A stretch of 64,000 nt of DNA from Caprimulgus europaeus (lineage: Eukaryota > Chordata > Aves > Caprimulgiformes > Caprimulgidae), in NCBI GenBank assembly GCA_907165065.1, contig OU015523.1:25137834-25201833 (forward strand), in the 5' to 3' direction. Below the pieces are notes generated by a model. That model ran no database searches. It saw nothing but the letters and a program-made list of their open reading frames with translations, and was not told the origin of the DNA. Position numbers and translations under genes: made by a program. Positions 1-12,376 of this stretch are shown piece by piece. Position 1 is the stretch's first letter, and every line of letters starts with the position of its first letter.

Positions 1-2667
1 CTTGGCTTGGAGACTGAGAAAGGGTCTAATTAGCAGGCTCCATTCTAAACCCCTCCAGATTTTCAGTTCCTTTCTTTCTGAAGCAGCTGCATACATCAAC
101 TGTTCCCATAGAAAACACAGGAACACTCTTATATTAAGTAAAAATTTAGTCCAGCAGAGGTATTTTTATCCCATCAGGACAAAAGGAGGTGAGAGAGTAC
201 CCTTGGACAGGTCTTCTCATGGCATAGGAGTGGCATTCTTGGTCACCTGCTTGATGGTACCAGAATCATGTCATGGCCCAGCCAATCCAAACTGCCAACT
301 CAATTAAACTAAATGTACTGTACAGCAAATTTTCTGAGGTACAAAGTAGAATTACGCTTCCCAACTCTGGGGAAGACAAGTGGTCAATGAAACAAGAGTG
401 ATGTGAAGCAAAAAGGCAGATGGTACAATAAGGCAAAGAAAGTAAAAAATGGGAATCTAAGAGCAACTACATTGAAGAACCAGAGACTAATAGAAGAAAC
501 AATTAATCAGTCCTCTCTGTGCTACCGAGGAGCTCTCCTTGTGCCTTTCAAACTTCAAAGGCTACTCACACTCAAACAGGCTGAGCTGAATGCAAAGGTC
601 CTGACTCAACAAAACACTTCCTCACTTAGAACTGAACATATGTTTAAAAGGTTTGTGGTACTGGGACTCCACTGCTTAAGAGGAATGAGGAAAGCAGGAA
701 CGGAAAAACAAAAGTGGCAGCGTGTTGGACTTGGCAGAAGCAGCAGAATGCACTTCATCTAATACGTGTCATGAGCTGAAATTAAGAAAGCTGGGAACAG
801 AGTTAATAATTAAAAGGGTTTTAAGTACCAACAGCCTAGACGACATAAGGGCCGAGAAAGTCCAATCCTGAAGTTGAGTGAAGCTAATGAGGCACACTGA
901 TTTCTCTAAAACAGATCAGAGTTTTACAAGCAGTGGTGCTCTACCTTTGGGTTGTGCCTTGCTTTTCAAACAATGGCCTTGCTCCTTCTCACTCTTCATG
1001 TGAATAGTGAACATTTTACTCAGACTGAAGGTTTGGGGTAGGCATGCTTTAGGAACAGGACAGCAGTGGCACACACATTGTGGGACTGAGCAAGAGTGGG
1101 GGCAATGGGAGTGTCCAAATTCTTGTCACCGGACATGACAGCATCTCGAAGTATGAGAAATGCACCAGAAACCCACAGCTGTCATTACGTGGCACACACA
1201 TTCTCCCATCATGGAATGAGATCTGGTCATGGGAAGACACCACATTTTGGCCACATGATGAAGATACATCCAGGCACTAATTCCAGAAAGGGTGATGGAG
1301 AATGAGAACAGCAGCTGAGTAAGGTATCAGCTGCATTAATTAGAAAATTAACCACTCTCATATTTGAGGAAATTTAATCACCACACAAAAGCAAAGCATC
1401 ACCAGGAACACTGAAGAAAAAAATTAAGACTTCAAAAAAAGGAGGAAAGCAAAACATTACTGTGTATAATAAATAGAGAAAACAGGGAAAAATATGAGGG
1501 TATTTTGTCATACAGTTCTCATTTTCAGGCTTTTGCAATGGACAGCTTATACTGGGTGGCTTTTTTGCTGTTTCAGTATTTCATAGTTCAGCTATATACA
1601 TTTACCTGAACAAAAAACATGACTTAACAATCAGGTAAATGCATTTTTATCTGCCTGTCTTTAATGCTACCCTCTTGTCTACAGCACTGAATACAAGGTA
1701 AAGTCCACACAAAATCCATAAAGCAAGAGAATACAATGAACAGTATCAATGGTGTAATTTAATGGACGTATTTCGTGCCATAAAAATGTACTTGCGCCTT
1801 CCTTATGACCTGCCAGCTTGTGAGTAATGAAGTGTGTGATCTTCTAGCTATTTAATTATTGTAATGTTTCTGCAGTTTGGTTTTGCTTAGGAATAAAGGA
1901 ATTATTTAATAATCCTTTTTTCCACACTGTATTTTTACCCTGCTTTATCACATATATAATTACAAAGAAAGAGATTTACAGGTTTTTTTTTTCTGATCAG
2001 AGAACTCATGTGGATTAAGTAACATACATGCTTGCATGTTTTATAAGACCTTAATTTCCAACATCAGGATATAACTTGATTTTCAGCCTTCATCTCCTAC
2101 ACTCACCCAAGATGACAGCTTCTAACAGGACTGCGTCAATGACCAACCACCATTATTTTTACAAAGGAATTTGCATTTAAAAAAATGAATATAAGAAAGT
2201 AAAATAAAAAGTAATCACTCTGTATTTCTAGCATCTACGATATTTATTTCAAAACTACTGTTCAGTACATGCCTCATAGTGCAGTCACCACAGTGAGATA
2301 TAAGTATTCCAGCTGCCAAATAAGTAGCATGAAGTATCCAAGGAATCATTTCAGTCCCACTGTGCTTTTGCTTTCCTTTATCAGCAACTTATCTTGAAAG
2401 GTGTTTAATCTATTTCAAAATGTTTTTACAACCCACTAATTTCTTTACTGGGTTTGGGGATTATGAACAGACCCTCTTACCACAAGGGAATCAGATAATG
2501 CTCAGATAAACATCAGTTTAGAAACTGAAGGTTGTGCTAGACCCATTACCAGATTATAGGTGGTCTGGAGTCTCTGCTGTAAACGCTAACTTTTGGGAAG
2601 CAGAGAAACAGATAAATTAAATCCTTCCATTTCCAAACAGCAATTTGACAAAGTGCTTTTTCCTTTT

Positions 2668-2684
2668 CCCCCCCCCCCCCCCCC
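2668..2684. repeat. Poly-C tract, 17 bp
   Basis: An uninterrupted run of 17 cytosines in intron 2, G-rich on the transcribed sense of CYYR1. It is a length-variable simple repeat. Confidence 0.95.
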
Positions 2685-3170
2685 TTCAAAAACAGGCTTC
2701 AGGAGATTTCAGAGAAAAAGCTTTTCAGTACTACTGAGAGGCTTAGTAGAAAGCTCTTATGATTTAAATCATGGTGTTTCTTTCTTCTTATTTAATTGTC
2801 AAAGGGAATGGCCATGTTTTAATTTTGCCTTTTCCTCATTTACTAATTGCACAGAAAGCTGTTTCATTTAGCTTATTTAGGTCCTTACAGAATTAAACTC
2901 TACAAAACCAAAATGTAAATCATGCTCAACCATTGACAGTTTGGACTACTGGCAAGCAGTGAGGTGTGATTTGAAGTAAGAGAAAGTTTAAATGCATAAT
3001 TGATTCAGAAGTCAAGATCAAATGCTCTGCTTTTCCTAGCCTTGCAGTTGTGCTGGATTTCCAGAGATGCACACCAAGACAAAGGTTTTGACTGCCTTTG
3101 ACTGGTGTTTTGCACTGCGTTTCTGGTCCCACTACTCAACCTTCAGCCTCAGGTGAACAAGCTATCTCGA

Positions 3171-3235
3171 GGTGAGGGAAAGCAGGGGATGGGGAGAGAG
3201 AAGATCTCTTTCCCTGCTTCCTAAAGAGCCTCACC
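3171..3235. repeat. 65-bp imperfect inverted repeat (foldback)
   Basis: GGTGAGG (3171-3177) pairs with CCTCACC (3229-3235). Inside, AAGCAGGG pairs with CCCTGCTT, and AGAGA with TCTCT, giving an interrupted stem of about 20 pairs around AAGA. It is not part of a repeat I recognise. Whether it is expressed is unknown. Confidence 0.5.
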
Positions 3236-3529
3236 TCTTTTTAATTAATTGACACTGTGCATGCATGACAATATTCACAATATGGAAAATAGCTTCTCCT
3301 TTCCTTATAGAGGACAAAAAAGTTCTTTCAGATCCCCAGCTGGCTTGGGAGGATGTAGGTCTATGAAAGCTGACAAATACTAATGCAGATATTCACCAGC
3401 CAAGTACCTAGCTCAGAAGGTTTTAGAATAATTTTTCCTGAGTAGCATTCAAATGACCCTTACTGTACTTCCTCCATGTAAAACTACAGTCAGTGCAGAA
3501 GAAACAGTTTCTCCAACTCTTACAACACT

Positions 3530-4956
3530 GTACCGAGCAGGTATCCACAATGCAGCCCACTGAGGAGTGCATGCTGGAGCAGGGGAAAAGGGTGATGAGA
3601 AAGGAGCAGCAGAGAGGAGCTTTTATGGACACATCACACCCCCTATTCCTCATCCCCCCAGTACTGCTCAGGGTGGAGAGGCAGAGAAGTTGGAGATGAA
3701 TGAGTCAAGTTGAGCCCAAGATGAAGCCTGGGGCAGGGGGTAAGGTAAGGGGAAGCTGTTTTAGCTTTTGTCTTTGTTTCTTACCATCTGTAACTAACAG
3801 TGTTCCCCAGGGGTCAGTTCAGTCTTGTTTAACACCTTCATCAATGACATGGATGTAGAGGTAGCATCCACCCTCAGCAAGTTTGCTGCTGACATGAAGT
3901 TGGGAGGAGTGGCTGACACACCAGAAGGCTGTGCTGCCATTCAATGAGACCTGGACACACCGGAGAGTTGGGCAGAAAGGAACCTGATGAGGTTCAACAA
4001 GAGCAAGTGCAGAGTCCTTCACCTGGGGAGGAATAACCACATGCACCAGCACAAGTTAGGGGCTGACCTGCTGGAAAGGAGCTCTGAGGAAAAGGACCTG
4101 GGTGTGCTGGTGGACAGCAGGTTGGCCATGAGCCAGCAGTGTGTCCTTGTGGCCAGGAAGGCCAACAGTATCCTGAAGTGCATTAAAAAGAGCGTGGCCA
4201 GCAGGTCAAGGCAGGTTCTCCTGCCCCTCTACTCTGCCCTGGTGAGGCCACATCTGGAGTACTGCATCCAGTTCTGGGCTCCCCAGTTCAAGAGGGAAAG
4301 GGATCTTCTGGAGAGAGTCCAGTGGAGGCCACAAAGATGATGAGGGGCCAGGAGCATCTCCCATATGAGGAGAGGCTGAGAGAGCTGGGACTCTTCAGCC
4401 TGGAGAAGAGAAGACTGAGAGGGGATCTTATCAATGTCTATAAATACCTGAAGTGTGGGGGCCAAATGGATGGGGCTGGGCTTTTCTCAGCAGTACTGAG
4501 TGACAGGACAAGGAGCAATGGGCAAAAACTGGAACACTGGAAGTTCCAGACAAACATAAGGAAAAACTTTACTGTGAGGGTGATGGAGCACTGGGACAGG
4601 CTGCCCAGAGAGGTTGTGGAGTCTCCTTCTCTGAACATGTTCAAAACCCGCCTGGACACTTTCCTGTGCAACCTGGTGTAGGAAACCTGCTTTGACCGGG
4701 GGGTTGGACTAGATGATCTCCTGAGGTCCCTTCCAACCCCTACCATTCTGTGATTCTGTGATTTAATTGGCAAAAAAATAAATTAATTTTCTCCTCATTG
4801 CTTCTGTTTTGCCCACGGTAAATAAGTGATCTCTGTGTCCTTATCTTGACCCGCCAAGCTTTTTAATCTTATTTCTTCCACCTGTTCTGTTGAAGAAAGA
4901 GAGTGAAAGAGCAGCTGGGTAGGCATCTGTCAGCCATCCAAGATCAAACCACCACA
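3530..4956 (+). mobile_element. ERVL-type solo LTR, 5'-truncated, split by a CR1
   Basis: Two LTR pieces, about 3530-3798 and 4764-4956, flank a CR1. Laid end to end they parallel the LTR at 15190-15933. Both have the ATGCTGGAGCAGGGG-type segment, AGCAGCAGAGAGGAGCT, a stretch leading to TTTAATTGGCAA, an AATAAA (4777-4782 here) and a TCTGTTTTGCCCA segment. The LTR ends AACCACCACA at 4956. The 5' end is unclear: no TG start with a matching target duplication is visible, so it may be truncated or begin further left. No retroviral genes flank it. Confidence 0.75.
3799..4763 (+). mobile_element. CR1 LINE, 5'-truncated, plus strand
   Basis: This is the 3' end of a CR1 retrotransposon: the C-terminal part of reverse transcriptase, then the 3' UTR and tail (GGTTGGACTAGATGATCTCC ... 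ATTCTGTGATTCTGTG). Recognisable protein segments include [59 protein letters not shown] and [19 protein letters not shown]. It is dead: there is a stop near 3945, a frameshift near 4325 and an altered active site (FAAD in place of FADD). It sits antisense to CYYR1, inside an older LTR. Confidence 0.95.
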
Positions 4957-4961
4957 AGCAG

Positions 4962-7900
4962 ATAAATAATCTAGAGCCCTAAATCTAATTTTCTTTTTGA
5001 TTCCAGGTCCAAGAGAAAGATGTTCCAAGATATCAGAGTACCCAGCACTTATGCCAGGAGGAGTAAGATTTTTAACTGGTTAGAAGGGAGGTTCTATCTT
5101 AGAAATACCCAGGACTAGCCCCTAGCTGTCTGCTCCACCTTCTCCCCAGAGATTCCCATCGACACTGCAGGTTTCTGCTAATTACTTATTCAACTGCCAT
5201 AGATGTATTAAGAAAATACAAAACTGAGTTTACCTCAGCTGCATTAAGTTTTACTGCCATTTTAGAGCAGGAGGCACAGTTTTTCATTGAATGTCTGGGC
5301 TTTTTTTTGTTTTGTTTTGTTTTGGTAATGGTAATGTGAGCTCCAAATGAGGGCAGTAGAAAATTCTGCCTCTTCCAAAATTTTCTGCTTGGTGAGAGCA
5401 AATACAAAGCAATTCACTATAGAGATACCAGAACTGGCACAGACTGGCAAAGAATACATTATATTTAAAAGTGTAAGCTCACCTGTTCTGGTCTCAAGCT
5501 GACATGACATAAAACAGAAATAGAACAGCTTTTGTGAACTAAGCTAAGGGAACAGGCCATTCATTAAAATGTCATACTGAAAAACTAGAGTGACAATAGT
5601 TTAAATAGAAAGCAAAAATAGAATGAGGGGCAAAAACATTCCCTATTTAGCAGTTCAATAACATTTAAAAAGACTTGATAGTAGCTGGTTAACATAATTT
5701 CCAGAAAAAAACCCGAAATCTCCATAATTTAATGTGGAAAAATAAAGACAACCCCAATACTACAGAAGAAAAGGAAACATATTTTCTGTCTTTAAGGTTA
5801 AACTCAGCCAACACCTGTGTATCATCTAAATTTATGAAGATAAAGCTAGATCACACCTCTCACAAATACCTGTGCCCATCCTACTAACCTTCCATAGGGA
5901 AACCTTAGGTGCTTTTTCTAGGATGTGTGCATCATCCTATTATGTGGAGCTGTAAAGAAATTAGTCAATGCTAGAAGGGCAAAGCTGGGAAATGCAGCCA
6001 AGAAAATTACAGCCTAGCAGTAACAGTGGTGGCAGAAAGATTTGCTACTGTCTGGGGACTAATGGGGAGAAGTATATTTAGTCTTTTCTTACCCTACTAG
6101 TCTCCACTCCTGGAGACAGGACCTGAGTAATTTGAGTGAAGCAATCAAATAAAATGGAGATATGCTGGAAGGGGTAGCATGGCTGGAAAAACTAGAGGTC
6201 ACAATCTGGATTTTGCCTCCAGGACCTGTCTTCTCTTCACTATCTGAAAAGACAAATGGATTCTTTATACATTCACTCCTATGTAGCAGGTTTGCTTTGC
6301 CAAGATAAAACACTGTGGTTAAGTTGTGGAAGTTGATGCTGGTGTCCCTAACTGGGTTTTACAAATCTTGTTTAGGACAGCAAATTAGCTTTGTAAAAGC
6401 ACTTCTGTAAGGTAAGTAAACAACAATCACATTTTATGAAAGAAGGGGAGGTACAAGAGGTTAAACTGCAGCAGGTCCTGAAAAAGAACCCAGCATTTCC
6501 AATCCTCATACATATTAGCTGCTTCCCACAGGCATCCATCTCCCTGTCACAAAATAAAGCTTGATAATTTCCCAGTGTTTTACTGCACTGATGTGAAGAC
6601 ACTGAAAAGCAGTGCTAGAGGTTTCCTCAACAGTCAGAGCACAAAGATCTGTACAGAAATGCAGAGTTCGATGCAGGCTGTAGGATCTTTTCCTTTCCCT
6701 TATCATGCCCATTCAAATGGTCTAGCACATAAAGAACATGCTCCAGAAATTGGTGCTTAGCTGAAGAGCCCTCCAGTGATTCAGTCTAACTCCAGGCTTG
6801 AACTTCTTTCCCTGTTTGCAAGGAGTTCTCACCCAAGGACGCTGGCAACCATAAATGTACAGTGGTTTGTGGCTACCAGCAAATTTCCATGATCCATTAG
6901 TTTGGATCTGGGCTAAATATGAACTGAAGCTAAAGAAGTTACAGGTCAGGGCACTGATGTATAAGCAAGGCTGGTAATAAATGGAAAAGTGCAGCTTCAG
7001 AACGTACTACAGGTAGTTTCAATCTCATCTAGGCATCTCTACTCAAAACCAGACTTTGGGTTCATTGAGTGCTTCTCCTGCCTCAGGAGCTGTGGGAAAC
7101 AGGACACTTACTGAAACACTAATCCATAATATGCTCAATACATAAGCATGGAGGTCTGCAGATAAGCTGAGCATAGCAGCTTCCAGCATTTCCCCTCTTT
7201 TGTACAGTAACCTTTAGACGTTTTCTCCCCCTTTGACTGAAGAATGGAATGAGTGAATCCAAGGCAAAGAGTTTTGCAGGTTTGCTTGTTGTGTAGAAGG
7301 GGAGGAAAGGCCTCCAGCTTTCCTGAGGTCCAGGTAAATATAGAATACAGCTTTTACTTGGTACTAAGTCATGAGGCAAGAAGCTGGGTGGAATGGAGTC
7401 ACTCCCCAGGCATAGGTCTTTTCACATATGTATTAACAAACAGGAAGAAAATCTGGTAGCGCATCCCATTCCTCATTGTGTTTTCCACTTTAGTGTGGCC
7501 ATTTACATTTACACAGAATGACAGTAAAAAATCTGCAGAGTGGAAGGGTAGGAGTTTACACTTGCTGTACTTCTGCATAAACACACATGCTGAAAAGTAG
7601 TGGAGGAGGGGAAATTGAATTAGGCATTGATGGTAGAAGTGGTAGGAAAAAGGAGATTGCAATGTTTCCATGAAATCCTCATGGTAGACTGCAGAAGAGC
7701 CTTTTAAGCACAACACTGAGACCTTGCTATACTGGGACCCTGTCATGCCCTATGGACCTAACCCCCTGTTAATCTCTATGGCGCTCCTTCTTTCATACAA
7801 CTGGTGCCGTAGCAGGGGGTGAATTACTTGCCAAGCAACATCCTTTTCTCAGATCATTATTACAGGCTCAGACCTTAAAAACCAGAAGTTAAATGGTGGC

Positions 7901-9213
7901 CCAAATGTAATAGAGGAAGACAGTACCAAGTGCCCTGAGAACCTTAATGGCACTGCTGTGCACTTCTGAACCAGGCAGAAACGTCATGTAATAAAATGTG
8001 AGTTTTTGTAGAACAAGTTGGATCAAAATCCTCGCCAATGCATTTTCCCCTCTAACGTTTTAGTTCTTTTAATCTTTGTGTCAACTTCCCCATGTTTCAA
8101 ATAAACCAAGAACTATTACTGCACTTTCTTTCATTTCAGGAACCAGGCAGGCTCTTGGCTCAGGACTTGGTCATTGGAAACTGCTATTTTGCCTCAGCAT
8201 TGAGTCTGCATGAACACAAAATGCTTTGGAAGCCACGATGACATTGGCAACATAATTCTTTCAATGTTACCAATGCATTGTAAATCCAATCTTTTTTGAA
8301 ATTCATTGCCTGCCAGGCAAAACTATTCATGCATAATATCTTGGAGTTGGACACAAGATTACTGACATTATATTACTCCCTATTTCCTTTGTCATGGAAG
8401 CTCTGCATTTCTGGTAAACAGAAAAAAAAAAATAAAGAAAGAGCTCTCAACTATGTTTTTATTTACCATTTCTGAGCACTGACTCAAAGTTTGGCACCAG
8501 TACAAGAGTTACTCCTGTTCTTCCTTTTCATAAAGTTTTGAATGTTTGCATTGTTCATAATCTACCTTCAAAATGACATTAAGAGAGAGCATGCTTTACA
8601 AGAAGCACAACCACAGTACAAGTAAGAGCGTGTACTATAAAGGAGGTGTGTATCCATCATTCTTGGGGCAGTTCTAGCTATAACAAAATAAACAGCGAAG
8701 TAACTCTCAGGTAACCTTGTAAGTTTTCTCTGAAAGCTGTTGAGCCTACATTCTGCTATTGTTCTTCACACTTGTATAAGGCAAGACAGTGTCGCATTTG
8801 AGCTTTGCTTTGTCATCTTTTTGAAACTACCTTGAAAACAAATATTTGTTCCCAGGAAGAAATATGTGCACATATGTACTGTGTTACACACATGTGGTAA
8901 GAGCAGTGCATCCTGCACACAACAGGGCTGCAGATATTCAAGAAAAACAACCTCAAACCATGCCAGGCTAACTGCCTCCGTGTCAGTGATATAGTACCTG
9001 CTCATGAGGTTTGCAGACTATGGAAATTCTGGCCTTACTGTGTGCAGTTCTTATCTCTGGGCAGAGAGGATCAGAGTCTGATCCCCTAGCATGCTTACAA
9101 TGGAAATCCTCCTGGTTACGGGAAGTCCTAGCACCCAGCATCAGGTCTGCACTAAGATGGTCCATCCCTGCCCCTCAACTCCTTGAGAAGAATGGCCAAA
9201 GATGGGTTTGACA
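4962..9213. other. Unique intron 2 DNA, nothing recognised
   Basis: AT-rich single-copy sequence apart from the TTTTG repeat. Open frames of up to 115 codons lack domains and codon structure that would support an exon, and none has matching splice sites and homology I can name. Confidence 0.6.
5301..5324. repeat. (TTTTG)n simple repeat
   Basis: A T-run followed by four TTTTG-type units, located in intron 2. No other element is seen in the neighbouring unique DNA from 4960 to 9210. Confidence 0.9.
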
Positions 9214-9260
9214 GGTCATAGAATGATAGAGTGATTTGGGCTGGAAGGGACTTTTAAAAG

Positions 9261-12167
9261 TCACAGAATCACAGAATGGTAGGGGTTGGAAGGGACCTCA
9301 GGAGATCATCTAGTCCAACCCCCCTGCCAAAGCGGGTTCCCTACACCAGGTTGCACAAGAAAGCATCCAGGTAGGTTTTGAACATCTCCAGAGAAGGAGA
9401 CTCTACAACCTCTCTGGGCAGCCTGTTCCAGTGCTCCATCACCCTCACAGTAAAGAAGTTTTCCTTAAGTTTGTCTGGAACTTCCAGTGTTCCAGTTTTT
9501 GCCCATTGCTCCTTGTCCTGTCACTCAGTACTGCTGAAAAAAGCCTGGCCCCATCCATTTGGCCCCCCACACTTCAGGTATTTATAGAGATTGATAAGAT
9601 CCCCTCTCAGTCTTCTCCAGGCTGAAGAGTCCCAGCTCTCTCAGCCTCTCCTCATATGGGAGATGCTCCTGGCCCCTCATCATCTTTGTGGCCCCTCCAC
9701 TGGACTCTCTCCAGAAGATCCCTGTCTTTCTTGAACTGAGGAACCCAGAACTGGACATAATACTCCAGATGTGGCCTCACCAGGGCAGAGTAGAGGGGGA
9801 GGAGAACCTCCCTTGACCTGCTGGCCATGTTCTTTTTAATGCCCCCTGGATACTGTTGGCCTTCCTGGCCACAAGGGCACACTGCTGGCTCATGGCCATC
9901 TGCTGTCCACCAGCACACCCAGGTCCTTTTCCTCAGAGCTCCTTTCCAGCAGGTCAGCCCCTAACCTGTACTGGTGCATGCGGTTATTCCTCCCCAGGTG
10001 AAGGACTCTGCACTTGCTCTTGTTGAACCTCATCAGGTTCCTTTCTGCCCAACTCCCCAGTGTGTCCAGGTCTTGTTGAATGGCAGCACAGCCTTCTGGT
10101 GTGTCAGCCACTCCTCCCAGCTTTGTACCATCAGCAAACTTGCTGAGGGTGGACTCTACCCCTACATCCAGATCATTGATTAAGATGATAAACAAGACCG
10201 GACCCAGTACTGACCCCTGGGGAACACCACTAGTTACAGGCCTCCAACTAGATTCTGTGACACTGATCACAACCTTCTGAGCTCTGCCAGTCAGCCAGTT
10301 CTCAATCCACCTCACTGTCCACTCATCAATCCCATACCTTCTAAGATTTACTACAAGGATGTTGTGGGGGACAGTATCAAAAGCCTTTCTGAAATCAAGG
10401 TAGACAACATCCAGTGCTTTCTCCTCATCTACCCAGCTTGTGATGACATCATAGAAGGCTATCAGATTGGTCAAGCATAATTTTCCCTTAGTGAAACCAT
10501 GTTGACTACTCGTGATAACCTTCTTTTCTTCAACTGCTTAGAGATGTTATCAAGAATGAGCTGTTCCATCACCTTTCCAGGGATGGAGGTGAGGCTGACT
10601 GGCCTGTAGTTGCCCAGATCCTCCTTCTTGCACTTTTCTGAACACTGGTGTGACATTTGCTATCCTCCAGTCTTCAGGCACCTCTCCCATTCTCCAAGAC
10701 CTTTCAAAGATGATAGAGAGTTGTTTAGCCTTCATTTCCACCAGCTCCTTCAGCGCTCGTGGGTGCATCTCATCGGGGCCCATGGATTTGTGTATATTCA
10801 TGTTGTTTAGACTATCTCTGATCAGTTCTTCCTCAACCAAGGGGCAGTCTTCCTCTCTCCAGACTCTCTCTCTTCCCTCTAGCATCTGGGGTTCTTAAGA
10901 GGCACTTTTAGCCGTAGAGACTGAAGCTAAGAAGGCATTCAGTATCTCTGCCTTCTCAGTGTCTCCTGTTACCTCTATTCCTATATTCCTCCCAAATGGC
11001 TAGACCCTTTTTCAACATTTCATAGACCTTCCTGTTCCCTTTGAGTTTTTCCATAAGCTCCTTGCTCATCCACGTGGGTTTCCTGCCACTCTTGCCTGAT
11101 TTCTTTCTCCTAGGGATGCACCAATCTTGGGGTTGGAGGAAGTGGTGCTTGAGCCTAACCAACTTTCATGGGCCCCCTTACCTTTCAATGCTCTAGTCCA
11201 TGGGATAACCCCAAGTAGGTCCTTGAAGAGCTCAAAGTTGGCTCTCCTAAAGTCCAGGGTTGCAACCCTACTTATTGGCTTACATCTTCCACATAAAATC
11301 CTGAATTCTACTATCTCACAGTCACTGCAACCCAGGCTGCCCCCAACCTTCACATCCTCAATCAGTCCTTCCTTGTTAGTAAGAGCAAGGTCCAGAAGCA
11401 CACCTCTCCATCAGCTCTTCCACTGCCTGCATCAGAAAGTTATCCCCTGTGCATTGCAGGAACCTCCTGGACTGTGTGTGCCTGGCCGTGTTGCTTTTCC
11501 AACAAATGTCAGGGTGATTGAAGTCCCCATGAGAACCAGGGCCTGCGATCTTGAGGCCACTCTCAGCTGCCTGTAGAAGGCCTCATCAGCCTCCTCATCC
11601 TGATCAGGTGGCCTATAGTGACACCCACAACAGTGTCACCTATGTTAGCCCACCCCGTAACTTTCACCCATAAGCTCTCCACTCATTCATCATCCATCTG
11701 TAGGTAGAGCTGGATACATTCTAGTTGCTCTCTCACATAAAGGGCAACCTCACCTTGCTGGCCTGTCTTTCCTCAAGAGGACATACCCATCCATGACAGT
11801 ATTCAAATCACACGAGCTGTCCCACCGTGTCTCCATGATCACAACAAGGTCGTGGCACTGTGACTGCACACAGGTCTCTAGTTCTTCCTGTTTGATCCCC
11901 ATGCTGTGTGCATTTGTACACAAACAATCAAGAGAGGAGAAGTGAGTGGAGCATCCAGGTATCCCCAAGGAGGTGCAAGAGGACCTCCTGTAGTTCTGCA
12001 CACCCTTGAGGTGACTGACCCTCTGGCTCCAGTCATGGGAGGCAGCTAAGGAAGACTTGTCACTCTGACAGTTGGCCTGTCCCATTCCCCAGTCTACTGC
12101 AATGGCATGAGCATTGCTCCTTTGGACCTCAACCTCCAAGCCATTGAGTTTAAATCCCGCTTTACTA
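9261..12167 (-). mobile_element. CR1 LINE, about 2.9 kb, endonuclease and RT relics, minus strand
   Basis: This is the longest CR1 in the window. Its 3' end is on the left (TCACAGAATCACAGAATGGTAGGGG). Reading right to left, relics of an apurinic-type endonuclease come first, with TNAHSMGIKQEELE and a VVIMETRWDSS segment around 11750-11930. The conserved glutamate of the ETWWD-type motif is kept. Linker and reverse transcriptase follow. It stops just upstream of the endonuclease, so it is 5'-truncated and lacks ORF1. Many stops and frameshifts show that it is inactive. It lies sense to CYYR1. Confidence 0.95.
9652..10885 (-). pseudogene. Broken CR1 reverse transcriptase
   Basis: The RT part of the 2.9-kb CR1 survives as several frames broken by frameshifts. 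One of them is still open for 194 codons (10474-9890). In order one sees NDLNxHKSMGPDEMHPRAL-like and NYRPVSLTSIPGKVMEQ finger motifs, then [16 protein letters not shown] (motif A), [14 protein letters not shown] (motif B), [10 protein letters not shown] (motif C) and the thumb segment [16 protein letters not shown]. Motif C should carry two aspartates but reads FADG, so the second catalytic Asp is lost. Frameshifts near 9890 and 10480 break the chain. Confidence 0.9.
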
Positions 12168-12376
12168 GGTCATCTAGACCAATCCCCCTGCAGTGAGCAG
12201 GGACATCTTCACTAGATCAGGTTGTTCAGAGCCCTGTCCAACGTGACCTTGAGTGTTTCCAGGGATTAGGCATTCACAACCTCTCTAGGCAATGTGTTCC
12301 AGTGTTTCCCACCCTCATCATAAAAAAATCCTTCCTTATATCTAGCCAGAATCTACCCTCTTCTAGTTTAAAACAA

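Larger units (their letters stand above)
9214..12376 (-). mobile_element. Older CR1 3' end, split in two by a younger CR1
   Basis: The pieces at 9214-9260 (ATAGAATGATAGAGTGATTT ... AGGGACTTTTAAAAG) and 12168-12376 (GGTCATCTAGACCAATCCCC onward) are consecutive parts of one CR1 3' end in minus orientation. They are interrupted precisely between TTTAAAAG and GTCATCTAG. The right piece continues with the usual CR1 order (guarded CCCCCTGC, CAACCTCTCTAGGCAA, GTTCCAGTG, CCTTCCTTATAT) and fades out near 12376. The coordinates span the younger insertion. Confidence 0.85.

Noticed and set aside
2-307. 101-codon frame at the left edge
   Set aside because: It begins at a non-ATG codon at the window edge, shows no domain and has no supporting splice sites.
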